Below, piece after piece: positions 17,790 to 25,397 of a DNA stretch of 35,532 nt. This DNA comes from a virus. The notes under the pieces were generated by a model. It saw only the letters and a program-made list of their open reading frames with translations, ran no database searches and was not told the DNA's origin. Each line of letters opens with the position of its first letter. The first letter of the stretch is position 1. Location of the stretch: positions 1 to 35,532 of the IMG/VR virus record IMGVR_UViG_3300034279_000062; one strand, written 5' to 3'. Made by a program: the position numbers and the translations under genes.

Positions 17790-17869
17790 GAAAGGGAGTT
17801 TCCAGCAGAAGGAGCTAACTTCGTTGGAAGCGTTGGCAACTGCGATGTGACCAACAAAATAAGTGTAGC

Positions 17870-18064
17870 TCAAACGCGCCACACTCGCAATCCTTTGATG
17901 CCGTCCTCGACTACCACCTTCGTGACTACCTCCATGCGTAGGCGTCTGGCTACGCGAGCAACTGTTGTGCGAGCTGCCACGGAGTCAATGCAGGGGACGA
18001 AAAACGATCGCCCCTTGCGGAACTTCTGCCAGTTAATCTGGTACGACACTGTCTCGATCTTCAT
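17870..18064 (-). CDS. Small conserved phage protein (64 aa)
   Basis: The product has the pattern S-Y-Q-I-N-W...KGRSFFVPC-I-D, then a helix with V-A-R-V-A-R-R-L-R and a final G-I-K-G-L-R-V-W. I recognise this layout (sFFxPC near the start, a basic helix, GLRVW at the end) from small phage proteins near replication genes. It could be a nucleic-acid-binding factor, but that is a guess. The start ATG lies inside the 3' end of the primase gene (32-nt overlap), so it is the last gene of the leftward operon, about 80 bases before the terminator. Confidence 0.7.
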   Translation of the reverse strand: MKIETVSYQINWQKFRKGRSFFVPCIDSVAARTTVARVARRLRMEVVTKVVVEDGIKGLRVWRV

Positions 18065-20885
18065 CGCTTGCTGCAGGTTGGTCGATGTGAATAAAGTCGA
18101 AGTTCTCGGCGTTGAAGCGTAGCACGCGCACGGCAGGAGACAGCACTTTCATGCCCTTGGCCATCCGCTTGTTCGTTGCTTCTTTGAAGGCCCCGGTGGT
18201 CGTGAGCTCGCGGATGGTGTCCTTGTAATTTATCTGGTACTTGACGCAGTAGTCCTTGAAGCTCTTAGCAGCGATGAAGAGTTCCTTTGTATCTGGCTCG
18301 TAGCGTACCAGTAACTCTCCCTTCGGCTCCATGAGGGGCAGCGACGTCAGGTTTGTCCGGGCGTCGGTCAGGCCGTTGACCACCAGCGTGTTGGCCATGT
18401 GCGCGTTGATGTATTCACCAAGGACAGACGCAGTTGAGTTGAACTCCGCAGGCTTCACATCGCCGCGCATCTCGTTGAGCATTTTGATTGTCCACTCGTA
18501 GATGGCACGCATGTCGTAGTCGTGGAGCCCGAGGTTCTTGGCGATCAAGCCACCCGCAATGTTGCAAGCCGCTGTGGCCGACCAAAAGCGTTCTTTGGCT
18601 GTGACCTGCAGTTCTTTGTCGATGCGTGCTTGGACTTTTCGGACCAAGTCGGTTGCCGACTCCAAGTTGTTGACAAGCCATTGCAGGTAGACTTCCCCGG
18701 CGTGGCCGAAGTTCTGCATCAACTGGTGGTCAAACATGTGCTTGCCCTCGGCTACCGAGATAACTGTGGTGGGGGCAATCTTGTACTCAAGCAGACGCAT
18801 GTTCTCGCCGTCGGGGGAGTTCTTGGCCGCGCCCAGTTTTTCGTAGAACGATGCGTTCGACGAGGTGAGCGTGATGCCCTGCCACTTGGTGTTGTTGATC
18901 CGCATCTCGTTGCTCTGCGACTTCATGCGGTCTTTGCCTCGGCCTTGGCTGATACCGTAGATCAGGTCGGAGAACTCCATTGCCGGGATGTTCGTGATCT
19001 CGTCGATCGTGTTGGCCAAGTTGTTCATGACACCGAGGCGGAACATCTTGGAGTTGGCTGTGTCTTTCCAAATAGACGCAAGCTCAGAGGGGTGCCCCAC
19101 TATGCTGTTGCACACGTACAGTGTGGTTGACTTGCCCGTACCGGAGTCTTTGTGGATCAGGTTGATGATCGCGCCCTTCATGCCGGTGAACTTCAGAAGC
19201 GGAGAGCCAAAGCCTGTGAGTGCAGCAAACGCATTGGGCTCCAGCCCCGGCCTGTTGTACATGTTGAAGACTTCCTTCCAAGCGTCCATGTTCCCTTCAG
19301 TGCGGATGTTGGCTGAGATTTCTCTGGTCGTTGCAGACGGAGGGCTGTAGAACACGCCGTCCTTGGTAATCTCCCGGTCTCCCAAAATGAACTTGCTGTC
19401 GTCGTCGATCCACCCAAATTGTGTCCTCATAATTTCAGCTTTCTTTTTGAACTGCAGGTTCTTGATGAACGTAGTCAGGTAGTTCGACAGGGAAGTCATT
19501 TGCTTCGTAGTCGGCACCACGCCGTAATGCGCCAGAACCTCACGTAATTTTTCTTTGACCACGATGGCCGTTGCGGGGACGGCAAACTCTTTGACCCCGT
19601 CTTGTGGCAGGTGCAGCCGCATGAGTGCGACCTCGCCCATCTCTGAATGTTTCATGCGCTTGACCACATACAGGTCGTGCTCGTACACAAGTGTCGGCTC
19701 TTCTTCGTCGTCTTCCGCCTTCTTGTACACACCGCCGTTCTTGCCCCGGAAGTAGGGGAACGGATACTCTGGAATCCGTACCGTCTCAACAACGCCGTCT
19801 TCATCCTCGACATCAACTTCGCCGTCGTCGGCTTCGGCTATCTCCATACCCAGAACGATTGGGGACTTGATCTTGCCGTCGTGGGGGCATCCAGCGCAGC
19901 CGCTTGGGTTAAGCTTCTTGAACGTGGCGCAGTGGTGTGGGCCACCGCTCTTTTGTAGGTTAGCCAGCTTGCGGTCTACCTCGGCAGCGTCGTAGCCTGC
20001 GTATTGGTCCGACAGTTTGTGCGCAGCCCGTGAGCCATCAATGCAGTGCGCAGCGATCGACAGCGCGGAGAACCACAGGGGCTCGTCCACATCATTCTGG
20101 TTTTCGTAGCAGTGCAGCAGTTGGTTGCATCCGTCGCCTTGGGCCGATCGAATCATGATGGTCTGAAACTTCTTGACCTTGTTGCCCATCAGGGCTTCCA
20201 TCATGGGACTGACCGCACGCGGCAGGAAGTCGGGGACGGTGTCTTTTGGCTCGGGGGCTCCGAGCAGCTCCTTCATTTCTTCGTACGTAAACCGGGGGGT
20301 GTCTGTGTTCCACACTTCAACAGACTTGGGGTTTGCCTTGTCCTTGAAGTTGAACGAGCTCAGTGGGCGCAGTACCCGCGACGCCTCGAATACGGACGGG
20401 TCAACGATCAGGTTGTTTTCTTCGCACAGCTCACGTAGGCGTTGCGACAGTGGCTCCCACTCGCGGCGGGAGATTGTTTTATCAAGCAGCCAGTAGGCAT
20501 GTATGCCGTTACCGGAGTTGACCAGAATGGGTTTGGGTAGGCCGACTGTCTTGCAAAAACGGGAGAACTCAGAGAGTCCGATCTGTTGGTCGAGGTAGCC
20601 CTTGATGATGCCCTTCTCGTCGGGCACGCCCTTTGTGGGGCCGCAGTCGATGTCCATCCACAGTGCTTTGAAGAACTTGGCGTTCTCATGCGTGCGGTTG
20701 TTCTCGGGGCCAAACTTGGCGCATCCGAAATAGGCGTCGATTTTGTTCTGGACAAACTCTTGGATCAGCTCCTCAGCTTCTTCTCGCGTGTCTGCAAACC
20801 GCTGGTCTGCGTACCGACTAATCCCCATCACGCAGTACCGGCCTTCTGGCGGCAGCACTGCGTCTAGCAGGTCGAAGTTGTACAT
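18033..20885 (-). CDS. Primase-helicase: AEP primase fused to DUF927 ATPase
   Basis: A 950-residue replication protein. The N-terminal half is an archaeo-eukaryotic-type primase/prim-pol: W-M-D-I-D (D78 and D80 as metal ligands), N-S-G-N-G-I-H-A-Y-W around H129, and a third acidic motif in D-P-S-V-F-E-A-S-R. A Cys/His cluster at about residues 318-340 (HHCATF, GCAGCPHDGK) looks like a zinc-binding knot. The C-terminal half carries a Walker A (D-S-G-T-G-K585-S-T) in a DUF927-type helicase domain. It should prime and unwind at the phage fork. It lies downstream of the HTH and ssDNA-binding-like genes in the same operon, three bases after the HTH gene. No clear Shine-Dalgarno precedes the ATG, suggesting coupling. 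Confidence 0.88.
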   Translation of the reverse strand: MYNFDLLDAVLPPEGRYCVMGISRYADQRFADTREEAEELIQEFVQNKIDAYFGCAKFGPENNRTHENAKFFKALWMDIDCGPTKGVPDEKGIIKGYLDQQIGLSEFSRFCKTVGLPKPILVNSGNGIHAYWLLDKTISRREWEPLSQRLRELCEENNLIVDPSVFEASRVLRPLSSFNFKDKANPKSVEVWNTDTPRFTYEEMKELLGAPEPKDTVPDFLPRAVSPMMEALMGNKVKKFQTIMIRSAQGDGCNQLLHCYENQNDVDEPLWFSALSIAAHCIDGSRAAHKLSDQYAGYDAAEVDRKLANLQKSGGPHHCATFKKLNPSGCAGCPHDGKIKSPIVLGMEIAEADDGEVDVEDEDGVVETVRIPEYPFPYFRGKNGGVYKKAEDDEEEPTLVYEHDLYVVKRMKHSEMGEVALMRLHLPQDGVKEFAVPATAIVVKEKLREVLAHYGVVPTTKQMTSLSNYLTTFIKNLQFKKKAEIMRTQFGWIDDDSKFILGDREITKDGVFYSPPSATTREISANIRTEGNMDAWKEVFNMYNRPGLEPNAFAALTGFGSPLLKFTGMKGAIINLIHKDSGTGKSTTLYVCNSIVGHPSELASIWKDTANSKMFRLGVMNNLANTIDEITNIPAMEFSDLIYGISQGRGKDRMKSQSNEMRINNTKWQGITLTSSNASFYEKLGAAKNSPDGENMRLLEYKIAPTTVISVAEGKHMFDHQLMQNFGHAGEVYLQWLVNNLESATDLVRKVQARIDKELQVTAKERFWSATAACNIAGGLIAKNLGLHDYDMRAIYEWTIKMLNEMRGDVKPAEFNSTASVLGEYINAHMANTLVVNGLTDARTNLTSLPLMEPKGELLVRYEPDTKELFIAAKSFKDYCVKYQINYKDTIRELTTTGAFKEATNKRMAKGMKVLSPAVRVLRFNAENFDFIHIDQPAASDEDRDSVVPD

Positions 20886-20888
20886 GGG

Positions 20889-21143
20889 TCAATCTAGCCA
20901 GTTGTGAGTTTTGTTTTTCAGCGCGGCGATGTGCTCGCGGATGTACCCATGCCGAGAAGGTAGGGGGACACCGTCCCCCTTGAACCAGTTGTAAATCGTC
21001 ATGCGGCTCACGCCGAACGCAGACGCTACGCGATCTACACTTACGTTGGCACGGATGCACTCACGGCCCAAGGCCACACCCAGAGATTTGGCACTTGCTT
21101 GTCTGTTCGCTTGCACCAAGCTCTGGCTGTAACCGTGGCTCAT
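20889..21143 (-). CDS. Small helix-turn-helix DNA-binding protein
   Basis: An 84-residue basic protein with one clear helix-turn-helix: V-S-V-D-R-V-A-S-A-F-G-V-S-R-M-T-I-Y-N-W (about residues 34-53). GAGGAG stands just ahead of the ATG. It sits between the ssDNA-binding-like gene and the primase. It could regulate the operon or help recognise the replication origin. It is one candidate reader of the palindromes in this genome, although nothing links it directly. Confidence 0.75.
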   Translation of the reverse strand: MSHGYSQSLVQANRQASAKSLGVALGRECIRANVSVDRVASAFGVSRMTIYNWFKGDGVPLPSRHGYIREHIAALKNKTHNWLD

Positions 21144-21145
21144 GA

Positions 21146-22075
21146 TTACTCCTCTTTAGTCCATGCGTCGAGCACAGAGTTCAGGTCCTTCTTGCCTTCG
21201 GGCGCAGGTGTTGCGGCCTTCTTGCTAGGGCGAACTGTTGGCTCGGACTTCGCAGCTTCTTCTTCTTCGTCCATCAGCTCACCCATCGGGCGGGTTTGCT
21301 GTGCAGGGGCGGCAGCTTTGGGGGCTTCCAACTTCTGCTGACGGCCAGACGCATCCGCTTGGTACGGGGTCATCACAACCATCTTGTGCACTTCAGGCTT
21401 CTGCACGGCTGCGCTCGTGACTGCGTACTCGTTCTTGTTGATGAACCGCGCTGGAGTGAACAGCACCGACTGGTTGTCGTTGTCTTCGTTGAAGCTGATC
21501 TGGGTAACGACGTAGTCCAAGCTCTTGCCGTTGTTGGCCAGATACTTCGCGTAGTTCTCGAACGTGTGCGCGTTGTCGGCACCGCCTTCGCCAAACAAAG
21601 ACTTGGATGCCAAGTTCATCTGGTAGACCTCGCCCTCAAGCGATGTGCCGAAATCTTCTTCGAGCACAAGAGCCAGTCGGCGGGAGTAGCGGCACGACTT
21701 GGAGTTGCCCATACCCGAACCTTTGATGTTCTGTGGGCAGGCATCGCAGCGAGCTGCTTGTGGGTTTTGTGCACCAGCATCTGGTGCTGCGCCGTCATTG
21801 CTGAAGCAGTCAGGTGCGCTAGGCTCAGCATCTGGAGTCCATTGTTTGGCGTAGAAGATACGTCCGACTTTGGGGGATGCGCTGACCACGATGGCGTTGA
21901 GGTTGCCCTTGATCTTGCCCATTTCTTCTTTGCCGACAACCTTGCGGAAGATGCCGTTTTTGGGCACGATGCGCTTGACGCCGGAGTTACCAGCCAGTTG
22001 CTTGGTGAGGTCACTGACACCGGCAGTTTGCAGGAAGTCGGGGAGGCTTTGGTCGATCACTGTAATGTTGCTCAT
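21146..22075 (-). CDS. Candidate single-stranded DNA-binding protein
   Basis: A 309-residue protein if started at ATG 22075, which is about eight bases from AAGGA; a GTG at 22081 overlapping the upstream stop is the alternative. The centre has a cysteine set (APDCFSNDG, ARCDACPQNIKGSG, KSCRYSRRLAL) resembling the zinc-stabilised core of some phage ssDNA-binding or replication accessory proteins. The C-terminus is a Pro/Ala-rich linker, an acidic run (DEEEEAAKSE) and an acidic tip, as in SSB-type proteins that recruit partners through their tails. The neighbours (primase, SNF2 helicase) fit. The exact family is not certain. Confidence 0.6.
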   Translation of the reverse strand: MSNITVIDQSLPDFLQTAGVSDLTKQLAGNSGVKRIVPKNGIFRKVVGKEEMGKIKGNLNAIVVSASPKVGRIFYAKQWTPDAEPSAPDCFSNDGAAPDAGAQNPQAARCDACPQNIKGSGMGNSKSCRYSRRLALVLEEDFGTSLEGEVYQMNLASKSLFGEGGADNAHTFENYAKYLANNGKSLDYVVTQISFNEDNDNQSVLFTPARFINKNEYAVTSAAVQKPEVHKMVVMTPYQADASGRQQKLEAPKAAAPAQQTRPMGELMDEEEEAAKSEPTVRPSKKAATPAPEGKKDLNSVLDAWTKEE

Positions 22076-22077
22076 TT

Positions 22078-22509
22078 TCACTTTTCCTTAGAACGTCTAA
22101 CAACCACGGTATATTGGCTTTCGACATTTAGCCCTTGCGGGTAAACGTCTGGATTCTCTGAGAGGAAGTCCTTCATGTTGGTTTGATGGAGTCTCTTCTC
22201 AAGCAGGCCGAATGCACCTTTCTCCTCGATGAAGCGGTACATTGAATCCCAATCATTCGTCCAGTACCGTGACTTCACTGAGCGGATGATCGTGCCGTGC
22301 GGGGTGCGGATGCTGTCGGCATCCATGTCTTTGCAGATGTCCAGCATCTTTTCAGCCAGAAGATTCTGTTGGTCTTCGAGGTCTTTGTCGCCAGCCTCGA
22401 ATTGTTTTTTAAGTTCGGCGCGGTGGTCGCGAATCTTGATGTAGACCGCAGCTAGATCGCTTACGCTGCGATCTTCGGAGGGAGTTCCCCCCTGAACTTC
22501 ATCGTTCAT
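22078..22509 (-). CDS. Conserved phage protein of unknown function (143 aa)
   Basis: The N-terminal half is a charged helix (AAVYIKIRDHRAELKKQFEAG, then a second helix with LLAEKMLDICKDMDADS). The second half is beta-rich, with T-P-H-G-T-I-I-R-S-V-K-S-R-Y-W and a C-terminal V-V-V-R-R-S. I know similar proteins as uncharacterised members of phage replication operons; nothing enzymatic is visible. It is the first gene behind the strong promoter at 22538-22565, with AAGGAG eight bases before the ATG, so it is likely well expressed. Confidence 0.75.
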   Translation of the reverse strand: MNDEVQGGTPSEDRSVSDLAAVYIKIRDHRAELKKQFEAGDKDLEDQQNLLAEKMLDICKDMDADSIRTPHGTIIRSVKSRYWTNDWDSMYRFIEEKGAFGLLEKRLHQTNMKDFLSENPDVYPQGLNVESQYTVVVRRSKEK

Positions 22510-22537
22510 ATCAGCTCCTTCGTGTTGTGGTGAAGCT

Positions 22538-22565
22538 ATTATATGGCTTCTGTTGACACTGTCAA
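22538..22565 (-). promoter_or_regulatory. Consensus sigma70 promoter with palindromic -35
   Basis: Read on the - strand: TTGACA at 22565-22560, a 16-bp spacer, and TATAAT at 22543-22538, both perfect consensus hexamers. The -35 sits in a 13-bp palindrome, TTGACA-G-TGTCAA (22553-22565). The promoter overlaps the end of the SNF2 gene and starts transcription about 20 bases before the 143-aa gene. A host-type RNA polymerase would use it, and a repressor on the palindrome would block it. Confidence 0.8.
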
Positions 22566-23948
22566 GCGGTCATCAGAAATTTCTTCACGATAAAGATCAA
22601 TTATTTTTGAGTGGTTGCTGATGTTGTTCTGCAACATGCTGTAAAGGCGCTGCTCGACTGCACTGCCCTTGATGTGCACCACTGTCATATTGTTCTTCTG
22701 ACCGGGTCGGTCAATCCGTGCGTTGGCTTGCAGGTAGGTCTCAACACTGGAGACGGGAGCGTACCAGATAACAGTGTTAGCCGCAGTCAAGGTTAACCCG
22801 TGGGAGGCCGCTTGCGGCTGGATGATGAGCACCTTTGGATCAGTCTGGTTCTGGAAGCGGTGCACTGCCTCACTGCGCTTGTTCAAGCTCACCTCGCCGT
22901 TGATCACGTCGCAGGTTATGCCGTTCTTTTCGAGGTGCGTCTTCAGCAGGTTGATGGTGTGCGTGAACGGCACAAAGACGAGCACCTTGTGTGACGACTC
23001 CTCGATCACTTCCTGCACCACGTTCAGGCGGTTTGACACATCAAAGTCCACCACCTCGCCAGTGTCGGTGTAGATGGAGCCACAGGAGATTTGCAGCAGC
23101 TTGTTGATTGCCACTGCTGCGTTAACCGCAGAGATTTCTTCACCCGCAGCTTCGATCATGAGCTGCGACTTGAGCAGCTTGTAAAACCCGAGCTGTTGCT
23201 TTGTCAGCGGAGCGTCACGCTCTACGAACGTAACTGGTGGCAGGTCAAGACACTGGGACTTCTCAAACCGAATCGCTGGCTGCAGTGCTTTGTGCACTAC
23301 GTGGATAGCCGTTGGTTTTGGCACCCACTTGTACATCGTCATCTTGTTCATGACGGAGTCGCGAAACTGCCCAAAGAACGGGGGTACGCCTGTGGGGTTC
23401 ACCAGTTTTGCCAAGCCATACGCGTCGGCGGGAGACTGCGCAGCGGGTGTGCCTGTCAGCATCCACAACCCCTTGATCTTCCGGTTGATGTCGCGCAAAA
23501 CCTTCCAACGATCTGTCTGCGCGTTTTTGTACGCAGACGCTTCATCTACAACGATCAGATCGAAGCCTCCGTTGATGACCTCGTCTTTGACAATACCGAG
23601 CCCATCAAAGTTGATGATGACAAACTCGGCGTTGCCGTTGACGATTTCTTTGCGCTTGGTCCGAGACCCATGGGCTACGGCTACAGTGCGATGCAGAGCA
23701 AACTTGAACAGGTCGTTCTGCCACGCTGGCTTCATGATCGACAGGGGGCACACAACCAAGACACGCTTGATTGCACCCACGTTCATGAGGTAGTCGGTCG
23801 CCCAAATCACTGATGCTGTTTTGCCAGTGCCCTGCTCGTTGAAGCAGAACGCTTTGCGATTACTAACAAGGAACTCGGCAGTTAACTTCTGATGGTCGAA
23901 CGGTTGAAACCCGTGAGGGCGGGGCCATTCATATTCTGATAGGTTCAT
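22539..23948 (-). CDS. SNF2-family DEAD-box-like helicase/ATPase
   Basis: A 469-residue superfamily 2 enzyme with both RecA-like domains. Motif I is N-E-Q-G-T-G-K43-T, motif II V-V-D135-E-A-S, motif III L-T-G-T-P (about 165-169). The C-terminal domain has S-H-G-L-T-L-T-A-A-N-T-V and Y-L-Q-A-N-A-R-I-D-R-P-G-Q, the classic SNF2 motifs V and VI. Length is near the minimal phage version. It should translocate on duplex DNA, remodel forks or strip proteins during replication or recombination. Start overlaps the HNH-like gene stop (ATGA). Confidence 0.92.
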   Translation of the reverse strand: MNLSEYEWPRPHGFQPFDHQKLTAEFLVSNRKAFCFNEQGTGKTASVIWATDYLMNVGAIKRVLVVCPLSIMKPAWQNDLFKFALHRTVAVAHGSRTKRKEIVNGNAEFVIINFDGLGIVKDEVINGGFDLIVVDEASAYKNAQTDRWKVLRDINRKIKGLWMLTGTPAAQSPADAYGLAKLVNPTGVPPFFGQFRDSVMNKMTMYKWVPKPTAIHVVHKALQPAIRFEKSQCLDLPPVTFVERDAPLTKQQLGFYKLLKSQLMIEAAGEEISAVNAAVAINKLLQISCGSIYTDTGEVVDFDVSNRLNVVQEVIEESSHKVLVFVPFTHTINLLKTHLEKNGITCDVINGEVSLNKRSEAVHRFQNQTDPKVLIIQPQAASHGLTLTAANTVIWYAPVSSVETYLQANARIDRPGQKNNMTVVHIKGSAVEQRLYSMLQNNISNHSKIIDLYREEISDDRLTVSTEAI

Positions 23949-24244
23949 TTTGCTTTGCGCTCTTTCGTGCTGGTTTGGGAGACGAGGTCGTGGCCGGAGT
24001 TGCGCTTGAACGAACGGTTAGCTGACGCAGGTACAGCACGCAGGTTTGACTTGGTTGTCGTGCCGCCGTTGGACAGGGCCTTCTTGTGGTCCACGTCCTT
24101 GCCGTCGCCTTTGCTGACTTCGCCAGCGGCTTCCATGAGCCGCCGCGCTTTGTTGCGCTGTGCTCGCTTCTTCTTGACAGCTTCAGTGCCGTCATACTGC
24201 TCGTACTCTTTTTTGTACGGGCGGGGTTTGTTTACGTAGGGCAT
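23945..24244 (-). CDS. HNH-like protein
   Basis: A small basic protein of 99 residues. After a K/R-rich helix it has G-K-D-V-D-H-K-K-A-L-S-N-G-G (D52, H53) and S-N-L-R-A-V-P-A-S-A-N-R-S-F (N67, N76), a compact HNH-fold pattern that I know from many phages. The first His and one Asn of the motif are present but no zinc cysteines are seen. It may nick DNA, or be a degenerate DNA-binding form. AAGGAGCCAAC precedes the ATG. It is transcribed with the SNF2 helicase, into which it overlaps by 4 nt. Confidence 0.75.
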   Translation of the reverse strand: MPYVNKPRPYKKEYEQYDGTEAVKKKRAQRNKARRLMEAAGEVSKGDGKDVDHKKALSNGGTTTKSNLRAVPASANRSFKRNSGHDLVSQTSTKERKAK

Positions 24245-24253
24245 GTTGGCTCC

Positions 24254-24457
24254 TTAGTATTTGTCCATTTGTTCTTTGACGACTCGTCTTACCGAGTCTC
24301 TAAACTGCGGGCTGTGTAGCAGGTTTGCTTGCATGTGGGTGTGAAGCATGCTTGAATAGTTCTGCATCTCAGCGTAGATCGTATCCACGATCAGTCGCTT
24401 CACGTCGTCATGCAGCTTGATATACGCCGCTGCTTGGGTCTTGTCTTCGTCTGTCAT
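24254..24457 (-). CDS. Hypothetical small helical protein (67 aa)
   Basis: Starting at ATG 24457 (TGATG overlap with the nuclease stop; AGGAGTGATTG upstream), the product is predominantly helical and acidic at the start (MTDEDKTQAAAYI). It continues with H-D-D-V-K-R-L-I-V-D-T-I-Y-A-E-M and a basic end (DSVRRVVKEQMDKY). No family is recognised. It lies between the Cas4-like nuclease and HNH-like genes, nine bases before the latter. Confidence 0.6.
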   Translation of the reverse strand: MTDEDKTQAAAYIKLHDDVKRLIVDTIYAEMQNYSSMLHTHMQANLLHSPQFRDSVRRVVKEQMDKY

Positions 24458-25122
24458 CAATCACTCCTGTTGTGTTCACATTGTTTGACGGGGCAGAACC
24501 GGCACAGTGGTCCGGTTATGGGGTTCCAAACGCCATTCTCCATCGCTGCTTCGATCCGGGCAAGGTCTGGGCGTAACTTTGCTACGTAGGCTTCCTTCAG
24601 GTCTGCGACGTGCTCGGCGCGTACGAATTCTTTGCTCACCACAAACAGCAGGGCCGACTTGATCCGCGTGATCTTTGGGAAGTGGGCGAATATGGCAGCG
24701 GCCACCAAGTCCAGTTGCTGCTTGTCAGCGTAGCGAGCCGACCTGCTAGTTTTGTAATCCACAGAATACGCAAGGCCCTTGGCCTCGTCGATCGCAAGGA
24801 AGTCCGCGATGCCCCGCCACCAAGCATTCTCGGCATCGAACGCGCAGGGCTTGAGGTCTTCGGTCAGGCCCATCTCAAACTCGACATGCTTCTCGCCGGG
24901 TATGGCAGCAAGCGTATCCAGAAACGGCTGCATGAACGCAAACTTCTCGGGTATCGCCGTGCCGTCCTTGACGAAATCCTCGGCGGCTTTGTGCACCGCT
25001 TGGCCGTACATCGTCGCCACGGTGGGCGCGTCTTTTATGTCCCTCGCCACCTTCAAGTGAAAGTATTTCTTCGGACACTGCTGGAATGTCTTCAGGCTGC
25101 TGTACGACCATTTAATGCTCAT
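24457..25122 (-). CDS. PD-(D/E)XK exonuclease, RecB/Cas4-like with Fe-S cysteines
   Basis: A 221-residue nuclease of the PDDEXK_1 type. The order is S-Y-S-S-L-K-T-F-Q-Q-C16-P-K-K-Y, G40-Q-A-V-H44, E-F-E (81-83), G-I-A-D107-F, V-D122-Y-K124-T-S, and Q135-Q136. Four cysteines, C16 near the start and C207, C210, C215 near the end (PLCRFCPVKQC), match the 4Fe-4S arrangement of AddB/Cas4-type nucleases. It should process DNA ends in phage recombination or replication. It overlaps both neighbours by 1 to 4 bases inside the polymerase operon. Confidence 0.85.
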   Translation of the reverse strand: MSIKWSYSSLKTFQQCPKKYFHLKVARDIKDAPTVATMYGQAVHKAAEDFVKDGTAIPEKFAFMQPFLDTLAAIPGEKHVEFEMGLTEDLKPCAFDAENAWWRGIADFLAIDEAKGLAYSVDYKTSRSARYADKQQLDLVAAAIFAHFPKITRIKSALLFVVSKEFVRAEHVADLKEAYVAKLRPDLARIEAAMENGVWNPITGPLCRFCPVKQCEHNRSD

Positions 25123-25397
25123 GTGTTGAGTCCTTTCATAACCAAAAGTGTTGTGAGTGCTTGCGTAAGCGATTGATCCTCGGGCACGATAAACATCTCG
25201 GTCGTCCAGTCAGGTCCGTGGTTGTTGGGCTTGTACGTAGAGACCTCCAAGATGCGTCCGTTCATCGCCTTCATCACGCCAATACGGAACGAGGGGATGC
25301 TGTCACTGCGCACGGTTTCTAATTTGCCACTGCTTAGCCCCCGCATGTCTTCATCGCGTAACGCCCATTGGATTACTCGGTTGAGTAGTTTTCTCAT
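25119..25397 (-). CDS. Hypothetical protein downstream of DNA polymerase (92 aa)
   Basis: ATG 25397 overlaps the polymerase stop (TAATG). The product starts with a basic helix (MRKLLNRVIQWALRDED), followed by a likely beta-sheet domain (SFRIGVMKAMNGRILEVSTYKPN) containing H-G-P-D-W-T and ending in a helix (QALTTLLVMKGL). No function is recognised. It lies between PolA and the exonuclease and overlaps both, so expression is surely coupled. Confidence 0.65.
   Translation of the reverse strand: MRKLLNRVIQWALRDEDMRGLSSGKLETVRSDSIPSFRIGVMKAMNGRILEVSTYKPNNHGPDWTTEMFIVPEDQSLTQALTTLLVMKGLNT

Noticed and set aside
17812-17850. AAGGAGCTAACTTCG followed by a TTG and an 8-codon + frame
   Set aside because: The half-resemblance to the palindrome stops at CTAAC, and the frame is too short to support; it is in the 3' untranslated part of both operons.
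17847-18122. A 91-codon + frame across the operon junction
   Set aside because: It is antisense to the 64-aa conserved protein and the primase end and has no Shine-Dalgarno.
21296-22144. A 282-codon + strand frame antisense to the ssDNA-binding-like gene
   Set aside because: It follows from the high GC3 of the real gene on the other strand; the product has no recognisable domain, and the opposite frame has a conserved cysteine core and correct operon spacing.
23091-23813. A 240-codon + strand frame antisense to the SNF2 helicase
   Set aside because: The - strand frame carries all SNF2 motifs; the + frame is a mirror of its codon bias and has no good start signal.
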